A stretch of DNA of 64,000 nucleotides from the NCBI RefSeq assembly GCF_007846095.1, contig NZ_VOEI01000001.1, positions 1,054,001 through 1,118,000 of the forward strand, written 5' to 3'. The notes under the pieces were generated by a model, which saw nothing but the letters and a program-made list of their open reading frames with translations, was not told where the DNA came from and did no database searches. How positions within the stretch are numbered: the stretch's first letter is position 1; each line of letters begins with the position of its first letter. The stretch comes from Mucilaginibacter achroorhodeus. Its GTDB lineage: Bacteria > Bacteroidota > Bacteroidia > Sphingobacteriales > Sphingobacteriaceae. The position numbers and the translations under genes were made by a program. Shown piece by piece: positions 25,102 through 32,605 of this stretch.

Positions 25102-26340
25102 TTAGGCGGTCTTGGCTACACGCTTCTTTGGTACCAGCTTTGCCTCTAATTGCGACATGTCTTCGCTGATCTTATGATCTAAAACTTTAGCATATATCTG
25201 CGTAGTCTTGATGCTGGTGTGCCCCATCATCTTAGATACCGTTTCAATGGGCACGCCATTATTTAATGTAACGGTAGTGGCAAATGTGTGGCGTGCAATA
25301 TGAAAAGTGAGTTCCTTTTCAATATCACAAATACCTGCAAGTTCCTTTAAGTAAGCGTTCATTTTTTGATTACTCATTACAGGCAATAACAGATTTTCAG
25401 CGATACATTGCGGATGCTTATCGTAGGCGCGAATAATACCTGCTGCCACAGGTAAGACAGGGATACGGGAAAGTGTATCTGTTTTTTGGCGCTGGGTGTA
25501 TATCCAGGTTTTGTTGTCGATTCCTTTTACCAGTTCAGAACGTTTAAGCTTTCGTGCATCAACGTAGGCCAGCCCCGTGTAACAACTGAAAACAAAAATA
25601 TCCCTTACCGTGCGTAAGCGCGCGTTCGGAATTTTCTTTTTTGTCAACCGGTCAAGTTCTTTGGTGTCGAGCACTTGCCGGTAAACCTTTTGGGTACGTG
25701 GCTTATAATTCAGATATGGATCGATCGTCAGCCAGCCATTACCAATACAGATCCGCACGATCTTACCGAGGTTCTTGATATATTTTATGGCAGAATTATT
25801 GGCGCATTTACGGACAGTCCGGAGATAATATTCAAAGTCGTTTAGAAATGCAAAATTGATCTTACTAACCGGTATGTCACTGGTATTGTATTGCCATTGC
25901 ATAAAATCTTTGGTGTGCATCAGAGCGGTTTCATAACGCTGCCAGGTGCTTTTTTCAAACTCCTGCCCAACCAAAGCTTTCATCTTTTCATTATGATCTT
26001 CAAAAATGGCCACAAGCGTTCTTGCGCGTTCCAACTTACCGGTATAGCGGTTCTTTATAGTTTCTACGGTTACCGTTTCATCGGCAGCAGTCATCTGCCT
26101 ATGGATCTCGTAAAGCTGATGTTCAATACTACTCATAAACGCATTAAGGGAGCGGGCATCTTCTTTATTACCGGTCGCTCTGCCGGTATCAATATCCCAG
26201 CGGTCAGGATCACATCTCCGTCCAATGGAAACTTCGGTACGTTTGCCATCTACTGTGATGCGCAAATAAATAGGGGCTGAACCTGATTCATAATTCTTTG
26301 GCTTTCTCAGGCAAAATAGCACGGTGAGCATAGTTCTCAT
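25102..26340 (-). CDS. Tyrosine recombinase/integrase
   Basis: 412 residues from ATG at 26340. Arm-binding domain about 1-100, core SAM-like domain about 105-210, catalytic domain about 215-400 with RQKTDT (Lys286), HIARHTFA (His347, Arg350), MGHTSIKTT (His374) and QIYAKV (Tyr383 nucleophile). The first catalytic Arg position is altered to CYTGLAYVD, a common feature of the Bacteroidota integrase clade. It lies 200 bases from the tRNA-Asp 3' end and reads away from it. It should integrate and excise the element. Confidence 0.95.
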   Translation of the reverse strand: MRTMLTVLFCLRKPKNYESGSAPIYLRITVDGKRTEVSIGRRCDPDRWDIDTGRATGNKEDARSLNAFMSSIEHQLYEIHRQMTAADETVTVETIKNRYTGKLERARTLVAIFEDHNEKMKALVGQEFEKSTWQRYETALMHTKDFMQWQYNTSDIPVSKINFAFLNDFEYYLRTVRKCANNSAIKYIKNLGKIVRICIGNGWLTIDPYLNYKPRTQKVYRQVLDTKELDRLTKKKIPNARLRTVRDIFVFSCYTGLAYVDARKLKRSELVKGIDNKTWIYTQRQKTDTLSRIPVLPVAAGIIRAYDKHPQCIAENLLLPVMSNQKMNAYLKELAGICDIEKELTFHIARHTFATTVTLNNGVPIETVSKMMGHTSIKTTQIYAKVLDHKISEDMSQLEAKLVPKKRVAKTA

Positions 26341-26536
26341 GTTGTTTTAACTTGCTTTTTAAGTGAACAAAATTGTTAATTAAGTCACTTGAAATCAAGA
26401 TGCGCAATCATTGAACAGGTTGATATACAGATATATATCAGTTAATTCGGGAGTTGTTTTGCGGATCGGGAGTTAACTCCCGAATTATTGTCATTTTCCT
26501 TGCGAAAACTTGAATAATTTGGTTTGGCCGTAAAAT
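26341..26536. other. Right-end arm region of the element
   Basis: 196 non-coding bases between the integrase start and the right boundary repeat. TTAATTCGGGAGTT (26442-26455), CGGGAGTTAACTCCCG (26467-26482, perfect 16-bp palindrome) and its flank give three copies of the motif CGGGAGTT. An AAGTGA/TCACTT inverted repeat lies about 26362-26390. These are candidate integrase or excisionase arm sites; the motif recurs at the left end (3676-3686). Confidence 0.55.
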
Positions 26537-26575
26537 AAAAAACCCTTCAAATGATATCATTTGAAGGGTTTTGCT
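26537..26575. terminator. Right boundary repeat and tRNA-Asp terminator
   Basis: Identical to 3544-3582 over 39 bp. The perfect palindrome with A and T flanks lies 20 bases beyond the tRNA 3' end on the minus strand, so it is the tRNA terminator as well as a boundary repeat. Confidence 0.85.
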
Positions 26576-26595
26576 TGGTAATGTTACCTTTTTAG

Positions 26596-26669
26596 CGGAA
26601 TGGACGGGACTCGAACCCGCGACCCCATGCGTGACAGGCATGTATTCTAACCAGCTGAACTACCACTCC
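26596..26669 (-). tRNA. tRNA-Asp (anticodon GTC)
   Basis: Minus-strand cloverleaf of 74 nt without encoded CCA. Acceptor GGAGTGG pairs with CCATTCC, discriminator G. D-arm TTCAGCTGGTTAGAA, anticodon arm CATGC-CTGTCAC-GCATG with anticodon GTC, T-arm GCGGG-TTCGAGT-CCCGT. Its last 13 nt form the att core. The gene remains intact, restored by the element's own copy of the core. Confidence 0.96.
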
Positions 26670-26847
26670 GTTTGGGACTGCAAATATACGCTTCGTTTTT
26701 TATTTCACAATTTTTTTTTAAAAAATCTCATTTTGCCCTTTTTTGGGCTTTATTGGCGTCAAAAACACAGTTTTTAAAAAATTAACTTAAATTCGTTTCC
26801 CGATACCCAATTATTAACCACGTCATCGCACATTTAATTTTATACCC

Positions 26848-28332
26848 ATGCTGCTTTTAGGCATCGACATTGGTACGTCTTCTGTAAAGGTTAGCATTGT
26901 TGATGCTAATAATCAGAGCGTTATCGCATCCGCCCAATATCCCGATACAGAAGCACCCATCATCTCGCTGCAAACCGGCTGGGCCGAACAATCGCCCGAT
27001 GACTGGTGGCAGCAAACACAGCACGCCCTTGCCAGATGCCATAAAACCGGCAAGTACAATGCAAAAGATATCGTTGCTATTGGTATAGCTTACCAGATGC
27101 ACGGATTGGTTTTGGTTGATAAAAACCAAAAATTACTCCGCAACAGCATCATCTGGTGCGATAGCCGTGCGGTGGAGTTGGGCGACCATGCCTTTAACGC
27201 CATTGGCAAAGAGCAATGCCTAACACACATGCTTAATTCGCCGGGTAATTTTACCGCGGCAAAACTGGCTTGGGTGAAACAAAACGAGCCGGACATTTAC
27301 AACCGGATAGATAAAGTGATGCTTCCGGGCGATTACATTGCGCTTAAACTTACCGGCGAGATTACTACTTCACCGTCGGCTTTATCTGAGGGCATCTTTT
27401 ATGATTTTCAGGAAAACGGTATCTCAGGCGATGTAGTTAACTATTTTGGGTTTGCGAGGGAATTTTTTCCTGAAATAAAACCGGTGTTTGCAGATCACGG
27501 CCGTGTATCAATACAAGCTGCTGATCTGCTCGGCATTACTGCCGGTATCCCGGTTGCTTATAAAGCGGGCGACCAGCCCAATAATGCTTTGTCGTTAAAT
27601 GTGCTCAACCCGGGCGAGGTGGCAGCTAATGCAGGTACCTCAGGCGTTATTTATGGTGTAAGCGACCAGTTAAAGGCCGATCCGCAATCGAGAGTAAACA
27701 CTTTTGCGCATGTTAACCACCAGGATGATCAAAAGCGTCTCGGCGTATTGCTTTGCATTAATGGCACAGGCAGCTTTTACAGGTGGATAAAAAACACCTT
27801 TGCCCAGGTACTCTCTTACCAGCAAATGAATAATGAGGCTGCAAAAAGCCCTGTTGGCAGCAATGGGCTGCTCATGCTTCCGTTTGGTAATGGTGCCGAA
27901 CGGATGCTAAATAATAAACAGGTAGGAGCGCATATCCAGCATATAAATCTTAACCTTCACACCCCTGCAGACATTTTCAGAGCGGCTCAAGAGGGGATAG
28001 CCTGCGCCTTTAGATACGGTTTTGATATTATGCGCGAAACAGGAATGAATCCAACCGTGATACGCGCTGGCAAAACCAACATGTTCTTAAGCGAGGTTTT
28101 CACACAATCTTTTGTGGATGCCACCGGCGTACCTGTTGAGCTTTATGAGAATGATGGCAGCCTTGGGGCGGCTCTTGGCGCAGGTATTGGCGCCGGTATA
28201 TTCGCCAGCCCTAAAGAAGCATTTGGTTCTCAAAAGAAGATCGGCACCATCGAACCCCGGGATATACAACGCATGGAAAACGTTTACCGGAACTGGAAAA
28301 GCTTGCTCCAAACTCATTTAGATAAAGCTTAA
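26848..28332 (+). CDS. xylB: Xylulokinase
   Basis: 494 residues. FGGY-family kinase with the N-terminal DIGTSSVKVSIVD nucleotide-binding motif (7-19), the substrate-region WAEQSPDDWW and MHGLV, the Asp in YKAGDQPNNA, and the C-terminal GAALGAGIGAG. It phosphorylates D-xylulose to xylulose 5-phosphate. It is the first gene of the xylose operon, 24 bases before xylose isomerase. The intergenic region upstream (178 bases) contains no obvious operator, and no xylR is present in the window. Confidence 0.96.
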   Translation: MLLLGIDIGTSSVKVSIVDANNQSVIASAQYPDTEAPIISLQTGWAEQSPDDWWQQTQHALARCHKTGKYNAKDIVAIGIAYQMHGLVLVDKNQKLLRNSIIWCDSRAVELGDHAFNAIGKEQCLTHMLNSPGNFTAAKLAWVKQNEPDIYNRIDKVMLPGDYIALKLTGEITTSPSALSEGIFYDFQENGISGDVVNYFGFAREFFPEIKPVFADHGRVSIQAADLLGITAGIPVAYKAGDQPNNALSLNVLNPGEVAANAGTSGVIYGVSDQLKADPQSRVNTFAHVNHQDDQKRLGVLLCINGTGSFYRWIKNTFAQVLSYQQMNNEAAKSPVGSNGLLMLPFGNGAERMLNNKQVGAHIQHINLNLHTPADIFRAAQEGIACAFRYGFDIMRETGMNPTVIRAGKTNMFLSEVFTQSFVDATGVPVELYENDGSLGAALGAGIGAGIFASPKEAFGSQKKIGTIEPRDIQRMENVYRNWKSLLQTHLDKA

Positions 28333-28356
28333 TATTTAACAATCACATACATCGAT

Positions 28357-29688
28357 ATGAAAGTAGTAACAGGTAGTAAAGAATATTTTAAAGGCATCAG
28401 CCAGATCAAATACGAGGGCGTTGAAAGCCATAATCCGCTGGCATTTCGCTGGTATGATGAGAACCGGATAATTGCCGGCAAATCCATGAAAGATCATCTG
28501 CGTTTTGCTTGTGCGTATTGGCATTCGTTCTGCGGCAATGGTGCCGATCCGTTTGGTGCTCCTACTCATCAATTCCCATGGGACGCGAACACCTCTGATG
28601 CAGTTGCGCGCGCCAAAGACAAAATGGATGCCGCCTTTGAATTTATCACCAAAATGAATCTGCCTTACTACTGCTTCCACGATGTGGATGTGGTTGATTT
28701 TACAAACGATGTGAACGACAATGAGCGCCGCCTGCAGGCAATGGTTGAATACGCCAAACAAAAGCAGGCAGAAAGCGGTGTAAAATTACTGTGGGGTACT
28801 TCAAACCTGTTCAGCAATCCACGCTACATGAATGGTGCTGCAACCAATCCGGATTTCCAGGTGCTGGCCCACGCCGGTGCGCAGGTTAAAGCGGCTATTG
28901 ATGCCACTATTGCCCTGGGCGGAGAAAATTATGTATTCTGGGGAGGTCGCGAAGGTTATATGTCGCTGCTGAATACCGACATGGGCCGCGAGCAGGACCA
29001 CCTTGCCCGCTTCCTGCATACGGCAAAAGATTATGCGCGCAAACAAGGCTTCAAAGGCACTTTCTTTATTGAGCCAAAACCTTGTGAACCAACCAAACAC
29101 CAGTATGATTATGACGCGGCAACTGTTTTAAGCTTCCTGCGCAAGTATGATCTGCTTAATGATTTTAAACTAAACCTTGAAGTTAATCATGCAACCCTTG
29201 CGGGCCATACCTTCCAGCACGAATTGCAGGTTGCGGCTGATGCGGGCTTGTTGGGCTCTATAGATGCTAACCGTGGCGATACGCAAAACGGCTGGGATAC
29301 CGATCAGTTCCCTAATGATATTACGGAGGTAACAGAATACATGCTTATCATATTGCAAGCAGGTGGTTTTGCAGGTGGCGGTATCAACTTTGATGCTAAG
29401 ATCCGCCGCAACTCTACTGATCCTGCCGATCTGTTCTATGCGCATATTGGCGGCATGGATGTGTTTGCACGCGCTTTGGTAACGGCTGATAACATTCTGC
29501 AAAATTCAGATTACAAAAAGGTCCGCCAGGAAAGGTATGCTTCTTTTGACAGTGGCAAGGGTAAAGATTTTGAATCCGGAAACCTATCATTAGAAGACCT
29601 GCGCCAGTTTGCCATAGCTAACGGCGAACCTGCGGTAACAAGCGGCAAACAGGAATATTTAGAAAACCTGATAAACCGTTACATTTAA
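28357..29688 (+). CDS. xylA: Xylose isomerase
   Basis: 443 residues, the length of class II enzymes. YCFHDVDV holds the catalytic His, WGGREGY and [15 protein letters not shown] supply metal ligands, and [13 protein letters not shown] and GSIDANRGD complete the two-metal site. Isomerizes D-xylose to D-xylulose (and glucose to fructose weakly). Placed 24 bases after xylB and 24 before the symporter. Confidence 0.97.
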   Translation: MKVVTGSKEYFKGISQIKYEGVESHNPLAFRWYDENRIIAGKSMKDHLRFACAYWHSFCGNGADPFGAPTHQFPWDANTSDAVARAKDKMDAAFEFITKMNLPYYCFHDVDVVDFTNDVNDNERRLQAMVEYAKQKQAESGVKLLWGTSNLFSNPRYMNGAATNPDFQVLAHAGAQVKAAIDATIALGGENYVFWGGREGYMSLLNTDMGREQDHLARFLHTAKDYARKQGFKGTFFIEPKPCEPTKHQYDYDAATVLSFLRKYDLLNDFKLNLEVNHATLAGHTFQHELQVAADAGLLGSIDANRGDTQNGWDTDQFPNDITEVTEYMLIILQAGGFAGGGINFDAKIRRNSTDPADLFYAHIGGMDVFARALVTADNILQNSDYKKVRQERYASFDSGKGKDFESGNLSLEDLRQFAIANGEPAVTSGKQEYLENLINRYI

Positions 29689-29712
29689 CCACCAGCAAAA
29701 CCAAAATTATAG

Positions 29713-31398
29713 ATGAAGACCTTATCAAACGGCGACTACTTTGTATTCCTGATATACTTTGTTGTTGTGGCCGCTTACGGCTATTGGATATACAAGCGCA
29801 AGCACGATGCTGATGCCACCTCAAAGGATTACTTTTTAGCCGAAGGATCGCTCACCTGGTGGGCTATTGGCGCATCGCTTATCGCGTCGAATATTTCGGC
29901 AGAGCAATTTATCGGCACAAGTGGTTCGGCGTTTAAAATGGGCCTTGCCATCTCTACTTACGAGTGGATGGCCGCCGCTACGCTCATTATCGTAGCCATA
30001 TTCTTTATCCCCATATACCTGCGCAACAAGATCTTTACCATGCCGCAGTTTCTTAATGATAGGTATAACGGTACGGTGGCAATGGTAATGGCTATCTTCT
30101 GGTTGTTATTATACATTGTGGTTAACCTGATGTCGATATTATACCTGGGGGCCTTGGCTATCAGCGGCATATCCGGCATTAATATTATCTGGTGCATACT
30201 TGCACTTGCTGTATTTGCTGTCATCATCACACTGGGTGGCATGAAGGTTATAGGTTACACTGATGTGATCCAGGTATTTGTATTAATACTTGGCGGGCTG
30301 GTTGCAACTTACCTTGCGCTAAATCTCATCAGCGAAAAATCGGGCACCACCGGTATGTGGAACGGGCTCAACATTATGCGCTCGGAGGCCAGCGATCACT
30401 TCCATATGATATTTGATAAAAGCAATCCAAACTACATGGAAATGCCGGGCCTGTCTGTTCTTATCGGCGGCATGATCATCGTAAACTTAAACTATTGGGG
30501 TTGCAACCAGTACATCACACAAAGGGCATTGGGTGCCGATCTAAAAACTGCACGCGGCGGTATTTTATTTGCAGCATTCCTTAAATTGCTGATGCCTATC
30601 ATTGTGGTAATACCGGGCATCGCCGTTTACCTGCTTTATCAAAAAGGCATGTTCCATCAGGAAATGCTTAGCTCGTCAGGCGTTACAGACCCTAACAAAG
30701 CTTATCCCTCTCTTTTAAACCTGTTGCCTACCGGTTTAAAGGGTTTATCATTTGCTGCGCTTACCGCTGCAATTGTGGCTTCATTAGCAGGTAAGGCAAA
30801 TAGTATCGCAACCATTTTTACGCTTGATATTTATAAAAAAGCTATTAACCCAGGTGCCACTGATAAAAGGTTGGTAAGCCTGGGCAAAATATCTGTTGGT
30901 GTAGCAATGGGTTTGGGTGTTGTAATGTCGTTACTAATAGGTGAGCAACTGATGGGAGAGGGTAAACAAGGGTTCCAATACATCCAGGAATATACCGGCT
31001 TTGTATCACCGGGTATATTTGCCATGTTCATCCTTGGTTTCTTCTGGAAAAAAGCCACTTCAAATGCAGCGTTGTTTGCTACCATTGGTGGTTTTATTTT
31101 CTCATGTTTCTTCAAGTTCTTACCTCAAATAGCCGATCTTTCGTTCCTTGCACCATTTGGCTTTTCAAAGGATAATGGCAAAGGGGTTTATGAGATACCT
31201 TTTATTGACAGGATGGGCTTCGTGTTTGTTTTGTGCGTGATAGGAATGTACATTATTTCTATGATCGACCAAGCAAAGGGCGTTAAAACCAAAGGACTTG
31301 AGGTTGATGCATCGATGTTTAAAACGTCGCGTGCGTTTACCGCAGGTGCCATTATCGTAGGCGGTATTATCGTAGCGCTGTATTCATTCTTCTGGTAA
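29713..31398 (+). CDS. Na+/sugar symporter (SSS family), probable xylose importer
   Basis: 561 residues with 13-14 membrane helices. Typical SSS/SGLT motifs: SNISAEQFIGTSGSAF near the start, MPQFLNDRY, and GKANSIATIFTLDIYKK around residue 360. It is the last gene of the xylose operon, so xylose is the likely substrate; close homologues transport other sugars too. Confidence 0.93.
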   Translation: MKTLSNGDYFVFLIYFVVVAAYGYWIYKRKHDADATSKDYFLAEGSLTWWAIGASLIASNISAEQFIGTSGSAFKMGLAISTYEWMAAATLIIVAIFFIPIYLRNKIFTMPQFLNDRYNGTVAMVMAIFWLLLYIVVNLMSILYLGALAISGISGINIIWCILALAVFAVIITLGGMKVIGYTDVIQVFVLILGGLVATYLALNLISEKSGTTGMWNGLNIMRSEASDHFHMIFDKSNPNYMEMPGLSVLIGGMIIVNLNYWGCNQYITQRALGADLKTARGGILFAAFLKLLMPIIVVIPGIAVYLLYQKGMFHQEMLSSSGVTDPNKAYPSLLNLLPTGLKGLSFAALTAAIVASLAGKANSIATIFTLDIYKKAINPGATDKRLVSLGKISVGVAMGLGVVMSLLIGEQLMGEGKQGFQYIQEYTGFVSPGIFAMFILGFFWKKATSNAALFATIGGFIFSCFFKFLPQIADLSFLAPFGFSKDNGKGVYEIPFIDRMGFVFVLCVIGMYIISMIDQAKGVKTKGLEVDASMFKTSRAFTAGAIIVGGIIVALYSFFW

Positions 31399-31416
31399 AA
31401 GTCTTTATCAATATCG

Positions 31417-31442
31417 AAGGCGGCCTTGTGCCGCCTTTTTTT
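31417..31442 (+). terminator. Terminator of the xylose operon
   Basis: AAGGCGG (31417-31423) and CCGCCTT (31431-31437) form a stem with a 7-nt loop and a following T run. Confidence 0.85.
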
Positions 31443-31645
31443 GTTTAATATATGCTGTAATCAAAGGTAACTCAATACACTTTCTTTAAATAAGAACTTG
31501 TTACACCTGTTAGCCGGAAGGCTGTAAACGAGTTTAAAGCAGATTTATTTCATGGGTCAACCCTTTTTTGAAACTTAATGTTAAAGGCCTCGTAGAAGGC
31601 TAATACACTAATTCAAAATCCTCACACAATAAAGAATACTTCCTC

Positions 31646-32377
31646 ATGAAAAAATCTAAACTACTACTAACAGCCATTGCGTTATGCTGCCTTAGCCTTG
31701 GCGCCTGCAAAAAATCTACCACACCCGGCCCGCAAGGCCCTAAGGGCGATGTTGGCGCAACAGGTGAAAAAGGTGATACCGGTCCGCAAGGGCCAACCGG
31801 AGCCACGGGTGCAACTGGTGCTACCGGAGCCAATGGCACTAATGGCACCAACGGAGCAAAAGGAGATACAGGCGCTACGGGAGCCACAGGTGCAACTGGT
31901 GCTACGGGAGCCACAGGTGCAACTGGTGCTACCGGAGCCACAGGCGCAACCGGTGCTACGGGCGCTGCAGGCGCAAACGGAAAAGATGGTGTTGATGGTA
32001 AAGATGGGAATGCCAATATCCAAAGCTTTTTGTTGAGCAACAGGGGCGTAACACTTACAGGATTTACCCGCCTGGCAATACCGGCAATTACCCAGGATAT
32101 AGTTGACAAGGGCATTGTGCTTGTTTATTTCAGGGTTACCGGGCAAACCACCTCTTATTATTCGTTACCGTACAATGAAACAGACCGCTCTATAAGCGTA
32201 TCAAATTATGGGGTAGGTTATGTAGATATTAAAGCCAACTTTACTGTAGCTTCAGGCCTTGATTTTCGGGTTGTTGTAATACCTGGATCAACGCTTGGCA
32301 GCCTGGGCGTTAATCACCCCGGCTTAAACCTACGCAGCTTTAGCGAGGTAGCATCAGCCTTCGGACTAAGAAATTAA
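31646..32377 (+). CDS. Collagen-like lipoprotein
   Basis: 243 residues. The signal peptide ends in the lipobox SLGAC (Cys21), so the protein is probably a lipoprotein. Residues about 28-123 are some 32 Gly-X-Y triplets, many GAT, which can form a collagen triple helix. The rest, about 130-243, is a beta-rich C-terminal domain ([20 protein letters not shown], and so on) that may trimerize or bind. A surface fibre or adhesin is inferred; no function is known. Terminator follows. Confidence 0.88.
   Translation: MKKSKLLLTAIALCCLSLGACKKSTTPGPQGPKGDVGATGEKGDTGPQGPTGATGATGATGANGTNGTNGAKGDTGATGATGATGATGATGATGATGATGATGATGAAGANGKDGVDGKDGNANIQSFLLSNRGVTLTGFTRLAIPAITQDIVDKGIVLVYFRVTGQTTSYYSLPYNETDRSISVSNYGVGYVDIKANFTVASGLDFRVVVIPGSTLGSLGVNHPGLNLRSFSEVASAFGLRN
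31799..31960 (+). repeat. 27-bp tandem repeat within the collagen-like gene
   Basis: A unit beginning GGAGCCAC and coding for GATGATGAT occurs at 31799-31825, then three head-to-tail copies at 31880-31906, 31907-31933 and 31934-31960, with only a few base changes. The unit is a multiple of 3, so gain or loss keeps the frame. Confidence 0.9.
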
Positions 32378-32433
32378 CATACAGGCAGTTATTGTCTTTA
32401 TTTCAATACATTTGATCTAAACTTTCACTATCA

Positions 32434-32460
32434 GCCCCGCCAAAGCGGGGCTTTTATTTT
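32434..32460 (+). terminator. Terminator after collagen-like gene
   Basis: GCCCCGC (32434-32440) and GCGGGGC (32445-32451) with a 4-nt loop and T-rich tail. Confidence 0.85.
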
Positions 32461-32467
32461 TTATTTA

Positions 32468-32508
32468 TGTAACAATCGTATCGCTTACATATTATAATAT
32501 GTAACAAT
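32468..32508. promoter_or_regulatory. Palindromic operator-like site upstream of the outer-membrane gene
   Basis: TTACATATTATAATATGTAA at 32485-32504 is a perfect 20-bp palindrome. An extra half site, ATGTAACAAT, occurs at 32468-32477 and again overlapping the palindrome end (32499-32508). The site is about 100 bases before ATG 32606, so it could bind a dimeric regulator. Confidence 0.45.
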
Positions 32509-32605
32509 GATATGATTATTAATTTTTTGAGTAGTATTTAATGAACATTTGCACAATAAATGCTATTTGCAGTATACAAACCCCTGCTACAAAAGAAATT
32601 ATTTT

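Larger units (their letters stand above)
3544..26607. mobile_element. Integrative mobilizable element at tRNA-Asp carrying sulfur-oxidation genes
   Basis: Two boundary repeats mark the ends: a 39-bp identical sequence (3544-3582 and 26537-26575), then a 19-nt unlike spacer, then a 13-bp identical sequence (3602-3614 and 26595-26607). Both are offset by 22,993 bp. The 13-bp repeat is the acceptor and T-arm 3' end of the tRNA-Asp gene at 26596-26669, a classic integrase target. A tyrosine recombinase lies next to the tRNA, facing away, followed by an excisionase-like gene, mobilization proteins and a zeta-like toxin. Arm-type motifs lie inside both ends. No VirB or Tra genes are present, so transfer would need a helper. 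The exact crossover point (39-bp or 13-bp repeat) is not decidable here. Confidence 0.85.

Noticed and set aside
26848..31398. Xylose operon as part of the mobile element
   Set aside because: It lies outside the boundary repeats, on the far side of the intact tRNA-Asp.
31600..32115. Long minus-strand frame rich in Pro-Val-Ala repeats opposite the collagen-like gene
   Set aside because: It is the mirror of the Gly-X-Y tandem repeat; no signal, start or context supports it.
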